Source of the DNA: Yersinia vastinensis
GTDB lineage: Bacteria > Pseudomonadota > Gammaproteobacteria > Enterobacterales > Enterobacteriaceae
Assembly: GCF_902726565.1 (NCBI RefSeq)
Contig: NZ_CACVAF010000011.1
Span: forward strand, 62,001-126,000
DNA: 64,000 bases
Direction: 5' to 3'
The notes beneath the pieces were generated by a model. That model was not told the origin of the DNA. It did no database searches and worked only from the letters and a program-made list of their open reading frames with translations. This document shows positions 31,233 to 44,596 of this stretch, one piece after another (the first letter of the stretch is position 1; the number at the start of each line of letters is the position of its first letter). The translations under genes were made by a program, and so were the position numbers.

Positions 31233-32243
31233 TTATAGTAAGAATTCATGTAGCGCGGGATCTTTGCGATCCAGAAAATGGGTCGAGCGAATACGGCGGA
31301 TAGTGCGGGATTTACCACGAATTAGCAGTGTCTCGGTGGTCGCCATGTTCCCTTTGCGGTAAATACCTTCTAGCAAATCACCTTTGGTAATCCCGGTAGC
31401 AGAGAAAATCACATTGTCATTGCGGGCCATATCACCTAGCAACAACACTTTACCTGCCTCAATACCCATGGATTTACAGCGTGCTAATTCTTGTTCACCG
31501 ATACGGCGGTTGTCTTCGTTATCACCCTTAACTTGATGGCGCGGCAGTAAACGGCCTTGCATGTCGCCGTCGAGTGCCCGGATCACTGCCGCTGAAATGA
31601 CCCCTTCAGGCGCGCCGCCGATGCAATACATCACATCCACTTCACTTTCTGGCATGCAGGTCAAAATAGAGGCTGCAACATCACCGTCTGGAATGGCGAA
31701 CACTTTCACACCGAGTTGCTGCATTTCGGCGATAATCCCATCATGGCGCGGTTTAGCCAGCGTGATAACGGTTAAATCGGTCAAGGGTTTATTGAGCTTG
31801 ATGGCGATGTTGCGCAGATTGAGTTTCAACGGCAGGTTAAGGTCGATAGCGCCTTTTGCACCGGGGCCAACTACCAACTTTTCCATATACATATCCGGCG
31901 CATGCAAGAATGTGCCTTTATCTCCCACTGCCAACACAGCCAGTGCATTAGCCTGACCCATCGCCGTCATGCGAGTACCTTCAATGGGGTCAACAGCGAT
32001 ATCCACGGCATCACCTTGGCCGGAGCCGACGCGCTCGCCGATAAACAGCATCGGTGCCTCATCGATTTCACCTTCACCAATAACAATTTGCCCATCAATA
32101 TTGACCTGATTGAGCATAATACGCATGGCCCGTACAGCAGCGCCGTCGGCAGCATTTTTATCGCCCCGACCCAGCCACTTATAGCCCGCCAGTGCGGCAG
32201 CTTCAGTGACACGGGAAAACTCGATGGCTAATTCACGTTTCAT
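31233..32243 (-). CDS. glpX: Fructose-1,6-bisphosphatase, class II
   Basis: GlpX hydrolyses fructose 1,6-bisphosphate in gluconeogenesis. The start MKRELAIEFSRVTEAAALAG gives 336 residues, the E. coli length; a frame extending to 32369 runs through the upstream terminator and was rejected. Metal and substrate motifs include GEGEIDEAPM, DPIEGT and IGGAPEGVISAAV. It is last in glpF-glpK-glpX order, but a hairpin with a T-run stands between glpK and glpX. Confidence 0.97.
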   Translation of the reverse strand: MKRELAIEFSRVTEAAALAGYKWLGRGDKNAADGAAVRAMRIMLNQVNIDGQIVIGEGEIDEAPMLFIGERVGSGQGDAVDIAVDPIEGTRMTAMGQANALAVLAVGDKGTFLHAPDMYMEKLVVGPGAKGAIDLNLPLKLNLRNIAIKLNKPLTDLTVITLAKPRHDGIIAEMQQLGVKVFAIPDGDVAASILTCMPESEVDVMYCIGGAPEGVISAAVIRALDGDMQGRLLPRHQVKGDNEDNRRIGEQELARCKSMGIEAGKVLLLGDMARNDNVIFSATGITKGDLLEGIYRKGNMATTETLLIRGKSRTIRRIRSTHFLDRKDPALHEFLL

Positions 32244-32328
32244 GGTTCGACCTGTTGATTGCGATATGGGAGAACGGATATAGGGCGAGAATTCTATCAC
32301 ATTGAAGAATAAGCCGAGGTAGGCATGA

Positions 32329-32364
32329 ATAAAAAACGCGCCACCGGGGGAGTGATGGCGCGTT
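32329..32364 (-). terminator. Rho-independent terminator between glpK and glpX
   Basis: On the minus strand AACGCGCCA pairs with TGGCGCGTT and is followed by TTTTTT. It should reduce, though perhaps not abolish, transcription from glpFK into glpX. Confidence 0.85.
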
Positions 32365-32403
32365 AGCAATAGAAGAGACGTTCAGTATAAAACAGGCGAA
32401 TCG

Positions 32404-33927
32404 TTACTCGTCGTGCTCTTCCCATGCCTGAGCGCGTGCTACAGCTTTCTTCCAGCCTTTGTAGCGGAAGTCACGCTCAGTAGTTTCGATCCCAGGGCGG
32501 AATTCGCGGTCAATAGTCGCTTTGCTCCGCACTTCGTCTAAGTCATTCCAGAAACCTGTTGCCAGACCTGCCAGGAATGCGGCACCCAACGCGGTACTTT
32601 CACGCACAACAGGACGTTCAACACGGGTGCCCAGAATATCGGCTTGGAACTGCATCAAGAAGTTGTTGGCTACTGCACCACCATCAACACGCAGTGATTT
32701 CAGACGTTCGCCAGAATCGGCTTGCATCGCATCCAGCACATCGCGAGTTTGGTAAGCAATTGATTCCAGTGTTGCGCGGATAATATGGTTGCTGTTCACA
32801 CCACGGGTCAGGCCAAAAATAGCGCCACGGGCATACGGGTCCCAATAAGGTGCACCTAGGCCGGTGAAGGCAGGCACCACATAGACCCCATTGCTGTCTT
32901 TAACTTTCGTAGCAAAATATTCAGAATCGAATGAGTCACTAATCAATTTCAGCTCATCACGCAGCCATTGGATAGAGGCGCCACCAATAAACACAGCACC
33001 TTCCAGCGCATAGTTCACTTCGCCTCGAGGGCCACAAGCGATAGTGGTTAATAGACCATTTTTGGATTCAACCACTTCAGTACCGGTGTTCATCAGCAAG
33101 AAGCAGCCTGTACCGTAAGTATTTTTCGCCATACCCGGTTGTACACATAACTGGCCGAACAGTGCAGCTTGTTGGTCGCCAGCAATACCTGCGATTGGAA
33201 TACGAGTGCCGCCTTTACCACCAATGTTGGTTTGGCCGTAAATTTCAGATGATGGGCGAACTTCAGGCAGCATGGCACGTGGAATATTCAGCGCTTTCAA
33301 CATGCGCTCATCCCACTCTTTGGTACGGATATTAAACATCATGGTGCGTGATGCGTTGGTGTAATCCGTCACGTGTACGCGGCCCTGCGTCATGTTCCAC
33401 ACTAGCCAAGTGTCTACAGTACCAAACAGTAACTCGCCACGTTCAGCACGATCACGTGCGCCTTCTACGTTATCGAGGATCCATTTGACCTTGGTGCCAG
33501 AGAAGTAAGGGTCGACCACTAAACCGGTGTTATGGCGGATATACTCTTCCAGCCCTTCTTTTTTGAGTTTCTCACAAATTTCGGCAGTACGACGGCATTG
33601 CCAAACAATCGCGTTGTACACCGGTTTACCGGTCGCTTTATCCCAAACAATGGTGGTTTCACGCTGGTTAGTAATGCCGATACCGGCGATTTCATCAGAA
33701 CTGATACCGGCTTTAGCCAGTACTTCGACCAGTGTTGAGCTTTGAGTTGCCCAGATTTCCATTGGGTCATGCTCAACCCAGCCCGCTTTCGGGTAAATTT
33801 GGGTGAATTCGCGCTGAGAAACACTCACGATATTAGCATCGTGGTCCAGTACCACAGCTCTGGAACTGGTCGTTCCCTGATCAAGCGCGACAATGTATTT
33901 CTTTTGAGTAGTGTTTTCAGTTGTCAT
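32404..33927 (-). CDS. glpK: Glycerol kinase
   Basis: GlpK phosphorylates glycerol that enters through GlpF. The start [20 protein letters not shown] gives 507 residues (E. coli 502); a frame reaching 33972 was rejected because it runs into the repeat upstream. FGGY-kinase signatures are present: [31 protein letters not shown] and the C-terminal [14 protein letters not shown]. The EIIA-Glc contact region is not resolvable by eye. It lies downstream of glpF. Confidence 0.97.
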   Translation of the reverse strand: MTTENTTQKKYIVALDQGTTSSRAVVLDHDANIVSVSQREFTQIYPKAGWVEHDPMEIWATQSSTLVEVLAKAGISSDEIAGIGITNQRETTIVWDKATGKPVYNAIVWQCRRTAEICEKLKKEGLEEYIRHNTGLVVDPYFSGTKVKWILDNVEGARDRAERGELLFGTVDTWLVWNMTQGRVHVTDYTNASRTMMFNIRTKEWDERMLKALNIPRAMLPEVRPSSEIYGQTNIGGKGGTRIPIAGIAGDQQAALFGQLCVQPGMAKNTYGTGCFLLMNTGTEVVESKNGLLTTIACGPRGEVNYALEGAVFIGGASIQWLRDELKLISDSFDSEYFATKVKDSNGVYVVPAFTGLGAPYWDPYARGAIFGLTRGVNSNHIIRATLESIAYQTRDVLDAMQADSGERLKSLRVDGGAVANNFLMQFQADILGTRVERPVVRESTALGAAFLAGLATGFWNDLDEVRSKATIDREFRPGIETTERDFRYKGWKKAVARAQAWEEHDE

Positions 33928-33953
33928 AGTTAGCCTACTTTTAAGTTGCCGTT

Positions 33954-34014
33954 TATACCCGTTATCTTTCATGGCGTTGGTACGTTGGCTGTGCCATGAA
34001 ATCTACCGGGTATA
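33954..34014. repeat. ERIC-like repeat remnant between glpF and glpK, copy 2
   Basis: A 61-base palindromic remnant begins TATACCCG and ends CGGGTATA, with TCTTTCATGGC opposite GCCATGAAA inside it. The ends match those of the other family members here. It lies within the glpFK transcript. Confidence 0.6.
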
Positions 34015-34030
34015 TTAGATTATCTATTAA

Positions 34031-34879
34031 TTACGCTTTGCGTTCTGTGGTCGTCACCGTGGTTTCTTCATCATCAATGGCACACACATCGCAAGGTAAG
34101 TGGCGGCCAATCAGAGCACGATAGCCAAAAGCACCGACCAAAGCGCCGACGATAGGCCCTAAGATAGGGACTAGGAAGTAAGGAATGTCACGCCCGCCAG
34201 TGAAGGCGACTTCACCCCAGCCGGCAAAATAAGCAAATAGTTTTGGACCAAAATCACGTGCTGGGTTTAATGCGAAGCCTGTCAGCGGCCCCATTGAACC
34301 ACCGATAACAGCAATCAGAATACCAATGAGTAACGGTGCCAGTGGGCCGCGAGGAATACCATTACCATCGTCAGTCAGTGCCAAAATCAGGCACATCAAA
34401 ATAGCAGTAATGACGGTTTCAACCAGGAAAGCCTGGAAAACAGAAATGTGCGGATTTGGATAAGTAGAGAAGATACCGGCCAAGTTCAGGCTTTCAACAC
34501 TGCCACGAGCTATCTGATGGGTTTGTTCAAAATCGACAAACAGGTTGTAGTAGAGACCATACACTAATGCCGCTGCACAAAATGCCCCTGCAATTTGCGC
34601 CACAATGTAGGGAATGACTTTACGGCGATCGAAGCAGGCAAATAACCACAATGCAATGGTTACCGCCGGGTTAAGATGAGCGCCAGAAATTGCTGCTGTT
34701 AGGTAGATGGCCATGGCAACACCCAGGCCCCAAATGATACTGATTTCCCACTGCCCAAAACTGGCGCCTGCCAATTTCATTGCAGCAACACAGCCCACAC
34801 CAAAAAAGATGAGTAGAGCAGTACCGAGAAACTCCGCGATACATTGGCCCTTCAAGGTCGAACTAGCGGTTTGGCTCAT
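34031..34879 (-). CDS. glpF: Glycerol uptake facilitator (aquaglyceroporin)
   Basis: GlpF is an inner-membrane channel for glycerol. The 282-residue protein has six membrane helices and both signature half-helices, SGAHLNPAVTIAL and GFALNPARDFGPKLF, with the Asp after the second NPAR box that marks glycerol facilitators rather than water channels. It is first in glpF-glpK. Possible GlpR sites lie upstream. Confidence 0.97.
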   Translation of the reverse strand: MSQTASSTLKGQCIAEFLGTALLIFFGVGCVAAMKLAGASFGQWEISIIWGLGVAMAIYLTAAISGAHLNPAVTIALWLFACFDRRKVIPYIVAQIAGAFCAAALVYGLYYNLFVDFEQTHQIARGSVESLNLAGIFSTYPNPHISVFQAFLVETVITAILMCLILALTDDGNGIPRGPLAPLLIGILIAVIGGSMGPLTGFALNPARDFGPKLFAYFAGWGEVAFTGGRDIPYFLVPILGPIVGALVGAFGYRALIGRHLPCDVCAIDDEETTVTTTERKA

Positions 34880-35450
34880 AGTAGATGTCCTAGAGACAGA
34901 GATTTATAGGGTATTTCTTATTTTTGCCCTTCAGACAACGAAGGGAGTGATGTAAATTTATCGTTAACGAGCACAAACGAGAAATAGCGAAATCAAAATG
35001 TGTGTGGTGTGTCATAAAAATGAGCGATTTCGCGTTATTCACGGACGTTAAGGTACTTTGAAAGTGTGATCAGACCAGTACTTTTGTTTTCAGTTGTTAA
35101 GGGCATGTATAACTTTACAGGATTGGTCATAAGGGTTTTTCAGTTTTTGCTGATGGTTCCTGAAACGAAATTGCTACAGAGTGTGGTTTGTACGGGTATG
35201 GCGCTAGACAGGGGGGGGCTGGCTACATACAATCGTTTCACAGGGTCATCGTTTTTATCAAGCGGCGTTGCTTTGATGAGGAACGCGTTAAACCAGCGCT
35301 TGTTACACGAGTTCGATAGCCATATAGCGCGATAAGTATTCACAGCAGTTTCATCTGCTAGTTGTTGTTTTAGTTAGAGCAGCAACTCAAGCTAAAAATG
35401 ATGACTGCGACCAAGAGATGTACGCCTTGCTACCATAAGGGGACCGAAGA
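34880..35450. other. Intergenic region between glpF and zapB
   Basis: This is a 571-base gap between divergent genes. It holds a palindromic GlpR-like site (34957-34976) on the glpF side, an eight-G run (35211-35218) and the zapB promoter. A frame of 89 codons at 35066-35335 lacks a Shine-Dalgarno sequence and known motifs, and I do not count it as a gene. Confidence 0.5.
34957..34976. promoter_or_regulatory. Possible GlpR operator of glpFK
   Basis: TTTATCGTTAACGAGCACAA contains the palindromic core TCGTTAACGA, similar to the GlpR operator pattern (TCGWWAWCGA). It lies about 80 bases before glpF. A second weaker AACGAG-like element follows directly. Confidence 0.4.
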
Positions 35451-35690
35451 ATGTCATTTGAAGTATTTGAGAAATTGGAAGTTAAAGTTCAGCAGGCGAT
35501 TGATACCATCACTTTGTTACAGATGGAAATTGAAGAGCTGAAAGAGAAGAATAACACCCTGTCCCAAGAAGTTCAGGAAGCGGCTGGTGGCCGTGAAGCG
35601 CTAGTGCGCGAAAATGAGCAACTGAAACAAGAACAGCATGTTTGGCAGGATCGTCTGCGGGCTTTGCTGGGAAAGATGGAAGAAGTTTGA
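35451..35690 (+). CDS. zapB: Cell division protein ZapB
   Basis: ZapB is a small cytoplasmic coiled-coil protein that stabilises the Z-ring through ZapA and links it to MatP. The 79-residue acidic sequence is one continuous heptad coiled coil ([20 protein letters not shown], then [14 protein letters not shown]). Length and sequence match the family. AAGGGGA precedes the ATG, and the hairpin after the gene is shared with convergent rraA. Confidence 0.95.
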   Translation: MSFEVFEKLEVKVQQAIDTITLLQMEIEELKEKNNTLSQEVQEAAGGREALVRENEQLKQEQHVWQDRLRALLGKMEEV

Positions 35691-35738
35691 TTTTGGCGGT
35701 TAACGTGTAAACAATAACCGGCGTCAAATGAGAAGGGT

Positions 35739-35764
35739 AAAGGGCGATATCGACATCGCCCTTT
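35739..35764. terminator. Terminator between convergent zapB and rraA
   Basis: AAAGGGCGAT pairs perfectly with ATCGCCCTTT across a six-base loop, with TTTC on the plus side. It can act in both directions. Confidence 0.85.
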
Positions 35765-35784
35765 CTTATGAAATCAGTGGTATA

Positions 35785-37331
<1,547 letters not shown>

Positions 37332-37340
37332 TTTATTATT

Positions 37341-37418
37341 TACCTTCCATTATTGAAGCCGCAGGGGTTAGCTAAGTTCATTGGCCGCCTACCTGCAACG
37401 CCACTAACGTCGGGTATT
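37341..37418. repeat. ERIC-like repeat remnant upstream of menA, copy 3
   Basis: A 78-base shortened copy: TACCTTCCAT at one end and GCCTACCTGCAACGCCACTA-type sequence at the other, with the ERIC-like centre deleted. The menA Shine-Dalgarno sequence lies in its left end. Confidence 0.6.
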
Positions 37419-37473
37419 AGGAGTCTGGTCCGCCTATTATTGGCGAGTTAAAAAAATCATTCGATAAAAATAA

Positions 37474-37498
37474 GAGTGGGAGGCGATGCCTCCCACTC
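37474..37498 (-). terminator. Rho-independent terminator of hslVU
   Basis: GAGTGGGAGGC pairs with GCCTCCCACTC around a three-base loop. On the minus strand it is followed by TTATTTTT. Confidence 0.9.
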
Positions 37499-37547
37499 AA
37501 TATTATTTTGGCGAACCATTTTATCCAGCATAGGCTTATAAAGCGAA

Positions 37548-38879
37548 TTATAGGATAAAACGACTCAGATCTTCATCTGCTACCAGCTCATCCAGATGCT
37601 TACCGACATATTCCGCATCAATAGTAATGGACTGGCCATTGCTTTCACTAGCGTCATAAGAGATATCCTCCATCAGACGTTCCAGCACGGTATGCAAACG
37701 GCGAGCACCAATATTCTCGGTACGCTCGTTAACCTGCCAGGCTGCTTCAGCGATTTTGCGGATACCTTCGCGGGAGAACTCAACAGTCACTCCTTCGGTC
37801 GCCATCAGTGCTTTGTACTGTTCGGTCAGCGATGCACTCGGTTCAGTCAGAATGCGCTCGAAATCATCTGTAGTCAGTGCTTGCAATTCTACACGGATTG
37901 GCAAGCGACCTTGCAATTCCGGAATCAGGTCAGACGGGCTTGAGACCTGGAATGCACCGGAGGCAATAAACAGAATATGATCTGTTTTCACCATACCGTG
38001 TTTAGTCGATACGGTGCAGCCTTCTACCAGTGGCAGCAAGTCACGCTGTACCCCTTCGCGAGACACATCCGGGCCTGAAGTCTGGCCGCGTTTACAGATT
38101 TTATCGATTTCATCGATGAATACGATCCCGTGTTGCTCAACCGCATCAATCGCTTGCTGTTTTAGCTCTTCAGGATTAACCAGCTTCGCGCCTTCTTCCT
38201 CAATCAGCAGTTTGAATGCATCTTTGATTTTGATTTTACGCGGCTTTTGTTTCTGACCAGCAATGTTCTGGAACATGGATTGTAACTGATTAGTCATCTC
38301 TTCCATGCCCGGAGGTGCCATAATTTCAACTCCAACCGGAGCGGCTGCCAAATCGATTTCAATCTCTTTGTCATCCAGTTGACCTTCGCGCAGTTTTTTG
38401 CGGAAAGCCTGACGAGTCGCAGATGGCTCTTGGGTTTCATCCGGTTGGCCCCAGTTATTTTTGGCCGGCGGAATGAGCACATCCAGAATGCGCTCTTCGG
38501 CTAATTCCTCAGCCCGATAGCGCATTTTTTCAATTGATTGATGGCGAACCATTTTCACGGCTGCATCGGTCAGATCGCGGATAATCGAATCCACCTCTTT
38601 ACCCACATAGCCCACTTCGGTGAATTTAGTCGCTTCAACTTTGATGAACGGTGCATTAGCCAGTTTTGCCAGACGGCGGGCAATTTCGGTTTTACCCACA
38701 CCGGTTGGGCCGATCATCAGAATGTTTTTTGGAGTAACTTCATGGCGCAACTCTTCATTAAGTTGCATCCGACGCCAGCGGTTACGCAGGGCAATGGCCA
38801 CTGCACGTTTAGCTTTATCCTGGCCGATAATGTAGCTATCAAGTTCGCTGACGATTTCGCGTGGGGTCATTTCAGACAT
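37548..38879 (-). CDS. hslU: ATP-dependent protease ATPase subunit HslU
   Basis: HslU is the AAA+ unfoldase of the HslUV (ClpYQ) protease. The 443-residue protein has the Walker A motif [17 protein letters not shown], pore loop GYVGKEVDS, Walker [10 protein letters not shown] and the C-terminal sensor-2 and docking tail ending DLSRFIL, which inserts into HslV. It follows hslV by 36 bases in a two-gene operon ended by the hairpin at 37474-37498. Confidence 0.98.
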   Translation of the reverse strand: MSEMTPREIVSELDSYIIGQDKAKRAVAIALRNRWRRMQLNEELRHEVTPKNILMIGPTGVGKTEIARRLAKLANAPFIKVEATKFTEVGYVGKEVDSIIRDLTDAAVKMVRHQSIEKMRYRAEELAEERILDVLIPPAKNNWGQPDETQEPSATRQAFRKKLREGQLDDKEIEIDLAAAPVGVEIMAPPGMEEMTNQLQSMFQNIAGQKQKPRKIKIKDAFKLLIEEEGAKLVNPEELKQQAIDAVEQHGIVFIDEIDKICKRGQTSGPDVSREGVQRDLLPLVEGCTVSTKHGMVKTDHILFIASGAFQVSSPSDLIPELQGRLPIRVELQALTTDDFERILTEPSASLTEQYKALMATEGVTVEFSREGIRKIAEAAWQVNERTENIGARRLHTVLERLMEDISYDASESNGQSITIDAEYVGKHLDELVADEDLSRFIL

Positions 38880-38915
38880 GTCACTCTATCCTTACGCTTT
38901 GTATGTTAATAACGT

Positions 38916-39440
38916 TTAGTACGTTAATTCTTCGATGGTTTGGAAGCGGTTGGTATAGATACAAATATCCCCCGCAATGCTCAGAGATTTCTCAACGATA
39001 TCTCGAGCACCCAATTCGGTGTTTTCCAGCAGAGCGCGTGCCGCTGACTGGGCATAAGGCCCACCAGAACCGATAGCAATCAAATCATCTTCAGGCTGAA
39101 CTACATCGCCATTGCCTGTGATGATCAGTGACGCGGTTTCATCAGCGACGGCTAGCAGTGCTTCAAGCTTGCGTAGCATACGGTCGGTTCGCCAATCTTT
39201 GGCTAACTCGACAGCTGCTTTCGTCAGGTGGCCTTGATGCATCTCTAGTTTGCGCTCGAACAGCTCAAACAGCGTAAAGGCATCAGCCGTACCGCCAGCA
39301 AAACCGGCAATCACTTTATTGTTATAAAGGCGACGTACTTTTTTGGCGTTACCTTTCATTACGGTATTACCCAGAGTGACCTGGCCATCGCCACCGATAA
39401 CGACATGACCATCACGGCGTACACTTACAATTGTTGTCAC
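38916..39440 (-). CDS. hslV: ATP-dependent protease peptidase subunit HslV
   Basis: HslV is the proteasome-like peptidase of HslUV. It starts with GTG at 39440, preceded by GAGGG seven bases upstream, which gives Thr2 as the N-terminal nucleophile after Met removal ([13 protein letters not shown]) and 174 residues. A longer ATG frame from 39476 would bury the catalytic threonine and was rejected. Motifs GGDGQVTLG and [16 protein letters not shown] are present. It is likely heat-shock induced as in E. coli. Confidence 0.96.
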
Positions 39441-39540
39441 GAGCGGACCCTCGTTGCAGACTGAATGAGTCCCCATACTGCCTTTCAGAAAAACAGTATG
39501 GGGTATATTGAGATTATAAATGGGGGAGGATTACTGCTTT

Positions 39541-40401
39541 TCAACCCCCAACAGCGAGGGGAATGCATCCTGATTGACCTGCGCTTTTCAAACGCTGCAA
39601 GGCATTATCTGCGGCAGCCTTGGTGCTGTATGGGCCGAGCACCACACGATTCCAACCACCACCGGCGGTTATACGGCTTTCAATACCTTCAAATGCTAAT
39701 TGAGCACGAATAGATTCGGCCTGATCGGCGGCTTTGAATGAACCACATTGCACCATCCAGCGCTGTGCTTTCTCTTTCTCTTTCTCTTTCTCTTTTTCCG
39801 GCTTCGGTGGTGTTGCGGCCTGTGTAACCGGTGCCGTTGGCTGTTGTGCTCGCGGCGGCTGTACCGGTACTTGCTGCTGTACTGGCGCAGTCGTTTGACG
39901 CGGCGGTGTTAACGGTTGCTGCTGCACATTGGTTGCCGGTGGTGTGATGGTCACCGAAGAGCGGGGCACTTGTACGCCTTGGTTATAAGGCACCTCTGAC
40001 AGCTGTGTTGGTTGCTGACGCATGTCCGCCTGCATTTGCTCAAGCAATTGGCGCTGCTCATTGGTCAGTTGTGTCTTGGAATTCACTTCACCACCGGCAG
40101 AGGGTTCTGTTGGTGTAGGGACGCCAATCTGGCGATTTTCCAGCTCTTTAATATAGCGCCAGCGCTCTTCCGGTTTCGGCGGTAGCCCATTGCCCGCACG
40201 AGGGTCATGGCTAGGCAGTAGCGGAAGATCACCCGGCTTGTTGTGGGTAATGAAATAAAGTCCACCAACAAATACTACTAATAGCGCGACAGCCAGTGCC
40301 ATCACGGTTTTAGATACTGCTGGAGCACTGCGTTTTTTTCGGCTGGTGCTTTTGCGCCGCGCTCCTGAGCGCCCTCGGCTTACATAATCTCTTTGTGCCA
40401 C
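39541..40401 (-). CDS. ftsN: Cell division protein FtsN
   Basis: FtsN is a late divisome protein that triggers septal peptidoglycan synthesis. The 286-residue protein has a cytoplasmic Arg/Lys-rich tail, one membrane helix (about residues 33-53), a Gln/Pro-rich periplasmic linker and a C-terminal SPOR domain (about 210-286, WMVQCGSFKAADQAES) that binds denuded glycan. The linker ends in a Lys-Glu repeat coded by a hexanucleotide microsatellite. It is between hslV and cytR, as in E. coli. Confidence 0.95.
   Translation of the reverse strand: MAQRDYVSRGRSGARRKSTSRKKRSAPAVSKTVMALAVALLVVFVGGLYFITHNKPGDLPLLPSHDPRAGNGLPPKPEERWRYIKELENRQIGVPTPTEPSAGGEVNSKTQLTNEQRQLLEQMQADMRQQPTQLSEVPYNQGVQVPRSSVTITPPATNVQQQPLTPPRQTTAPVQQQVPVQPPRAQQPTAPVTQAATPPKPEKEKEKEKEKAQRWMVQCGSFKAADQAESIRAQLAFEGIESRITAGGGWNRVVLGPYSTKAAADNALQRLKSAGQSGCIPLAVGG
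39769..39792. repeat. Hexanucleotide microsatellite inside ftsN
   Basis: Four perfect TTTCTC units and a near-perfect fifth code for the Lys-Glu run of the FtsN linker on the minus strand. Unit length is a multiple of three, so copy-number change would keep the frame. Confidence 0.85.
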
Positions 40402-40466
40402 TGTCGTTTCGCTGCGTCGTGATGATGGAATAAGTCCGTCATGTTACTGAACCCCTGAATATTTGC

Positions 40467-41495
40467 CTAGCGTTTAGGCGCAGCAGTACTTTCCCTGATG
40501 ATTAATTCGGTGTCTAACAAGCGGGAGCCACTTTGTACTGAATGCCCTTGTAACTGCTCAAGTAATAGTAACATGGCTTGCTGACCAATTTGATAGCGTG
40601 GTTGCGCTACGGTGGTCAAGGGAGGATCACAATACTGTGACAGCTTCAGGTCGTCAAAGCCAACCACTGAGATATCCTGCGGGACGTGCAACCCCATTTT
40701 CTTGGCTTGCCACATTGCCCCTATCGCCATTACATCATTGTGACAAAATATTGCAGTAGGTGGTTGTGGTAGCGCCATGAGTGTGGCAAAAGCCTCAGCA
40801 CCAGCCTCGTAACTAAAGTCACCCCGCAGAATATAGTCGCTGTCGACCGCAATACCGTTACGGCGTAGAGCCTGAATATAGCCCTGTAGCCGATACTGAC
40901 ACAGCGGAAAACTCTCAGGCCCAGCCACACAGGCAATACGTTTGTGACCTAACTCGTGCAGATAGTTTACGGCTTCATAGGCTGCGGTCAGGTTATCGAT
41001 ATGCACCGTTGGTAGTTCCAGTTCTGGTGTAAATTCGTTTGCCATGACCATGGGCGGCAAATTGCGTTGCTCTTCTTTGCTGGCATCAAACGGCAGATTG
41101 GAGCCTAGCAACAACATGCCATCAATTTGTTTGGTGATGATTAAATTAACAAAGGTGCGCTCTTGCTGTGTCTGTTGCGCGCAATCGCCAATTAATATCA
41201 GATATCCTTGCTGGGCGGCAGCATGCTCAATGCCTTGAATGATATCAGCAAAAAATGGGTCACTGATATCGGGGACAATCACCAGAATAGTGCGTGACTC
41301 ATTGCGTTTAATATTGCGAGATAAAGCATGAGGAGAGTAACCCACAGCCAGTACGGCTTGTTCCACTTTTTGCCGGGTCACGGTAGAAACCTTCTCGGGG
41401 TTCATTAGTGCACGCGATACCGTCGCAGTTGAAACACCTGCCATTTCGGCAACGTCTTTCATGGTGGCCATCGTGAATTCTTTCTTCTGTTCCAA
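40467..41495 (-). CDS. cytR: LacI-family regulator CytR
   Basis: CytR represses nucleoside uptake and catabolism genes together with CRP and responds to cytidine. The 342-residue protein has the LacI helix-turn-helix MKDVAEMAGVSTATVSRALM near residues 12-31 and a periplasmic-binding-type effector domain (NESRTILVIVPDISDPFF). The N-terminal extension before the helix-turn-helix is typical of CytR. It is between ftsN and priA. Confidence 0.94.
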   Translation of the reverse strand: MEQKKEFTMATMKDVAEMAGVSTATVSRALMNPEKVSTVTRQKVEQAVLAVGYSPHALSRNIKRNESRTILVIVPDISDPFFADIIQGIEHAAAQQGYLILIGDCAQQTQQERTFVNLIITKQIDGMLLLGSNLPFDASKEEQRNLPPMVMANEFTPELELPTVHIDNLTAAYEAVNYLHELGHKRIACVAGPESFPLCQYRLQGYIQALRRNGIAVDSDYILRGDFSYEAGAEAFATLMALPQPPTAIFCHNDVMAIGAMWQAKKMGLHVPQDISVVGFDDLKLSQYCDPPLTTVAQPRYQIGQQAMLLLLEQLQGHSVQSGSRLLDTELIIRESTAAPKR

Positions 41496-41834
41496 CGCCT
41501 TTCTCCTTGCTCTGGCTCCGAGCCAGCACGAATGCTTGAGATATCCTGTGGCCCGTGGCTCAGAATATTAACGGGTTGTCACACGTAAACCGGTATGCCC
41601 GGTTAGCGCGCTCATATCCTTTCATGGCAGTGTGGTTTCGGTTAAATACTGACTTTCCGTCATTCTATACAGATAGTGAGGGCAATTTGTTACCTAATTT
41701 GCATTAAAAGTGTGACATAAGTAGGTTTTTTCGAACTGGCTCGCACAAAGCAGGGTAAACGATTGCTTAGAGTGGCAAATCAAACAATAAATTACGTAAA
41801 TAACCAGCGTTACAACTTCGAGTAAGCAGGTGAT
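41496..41834. other. Upstream region of cytR
   Basis: These 339 bases separate cytR from the priA stop codon and hold the cytR promoter. An AAAGTGTGACATAA segment near 41706-41719 looks like a CRP half-site. I see no gene here. Confidence 0.4.
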
Positions 41835-44099
<2,265 letters not shown>

Positions 44100-44286
44100 T
44101 CAGAATGTGCGGATTCGATTGCGCGGTTTGGTCAAATTCTGTATGATTCGCCGCCTTTGATAGAATTCGATATCAAATCCTGTTAACAAGCGTTGTTTAT
44201 TTTATCGACGATTGTTATTTATCAATCGTGTGGTGTCTGGCGGAACAGGGCTGGATAGCGACACGGCCTAAATATAGAGGTTTTCC

Positions 44287-44502
44287 ATGAAACAAGGTAT
44301 CCACCCTAAATACGAAGAAGTTACTGCTTCTTGCTCTTGCGGTAACGTTATCAAGATCAACTCAACTGTTGGTCATGACCTGAATCTGGACGTGTGCGGC
44401 GAATGCCACCCGTTCTACACTGGCAAGCAGCGTGATGTTGCTACCGGTGGCCGTGTTGACCGCTTCAACAAGCGTTTCAGCGTGCCGGGTGCTAAGAAGT
44501 AA
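44287..44502 (+). CDS. rpmE: 50S ribosomal protein L31, zinc-binding form
   Basis: L31 bridges the two ribosomal subunits. The 71-residue sequence has Cys16, Cys18, Cys37 and Cys40, the zinc-binding set, which marks the form normally used when zinc is plentiful. AGAGG precedes the ATG. A strong terminator follows. Confidence 0.97.
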   Translation: MKQGIHPKYEEVTASCSCGNVIKINSTVGHDLNLDVCGECHPFYTGKQRDVATGGRVDRFNKRFSVPGAKK

Positions 44503-44520
44503 TTATTGCCCGTCAGACGA

Positions 44521-44546
44521 AAAAGGCGCCTTGGGCGCCTTTTTTC
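44521..44546 (+). terminator. Rho-independent terminator of rpmE
   Basis: AAAAGGCGCC pairs with GGCGCCTTTT around a short loop and runs into TTTTTT. Confidence 0.93.
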
Positions 44547-44550
44547 ATTT

Positions 44551-44589
44551 CAGCAGCCCGGTTCATTTGACTTATGAACCGGGCTGCTG
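44551..44589. repeat. Perfect 15-bp inverted repeat after metJ
   Basis: CAGCAGCCCGGTTCA pairs without mismatch with TGAACCGGGCTGCTG across a nine-base loop. It lies between the rpmE terminator and the metJ stop codon and has no T-run on either side. It may end metJ transcripts or protect their 3' ends. Confidence 0.85.
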
Positions 44590-44596
44590 CCGGAAA

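Noticed and set aside
35211-35218. Run of eight G residues as a phase-variation site
   Set aside because: It lies outside any supported gene or clear promoter spacer.
35066-35335. An 89-codon frame in the glpF-zapB gap
   Set aside because: It has no Shine-Dalgarno sequence and no recognisable motif, and it crosses an eight-G run in a promoter region.
39441-39476. ATG start of hslV
   Set aside because: It would place twelve residues before the catalytic N-terminal threonine; the GTG at 39440 gives the active form.
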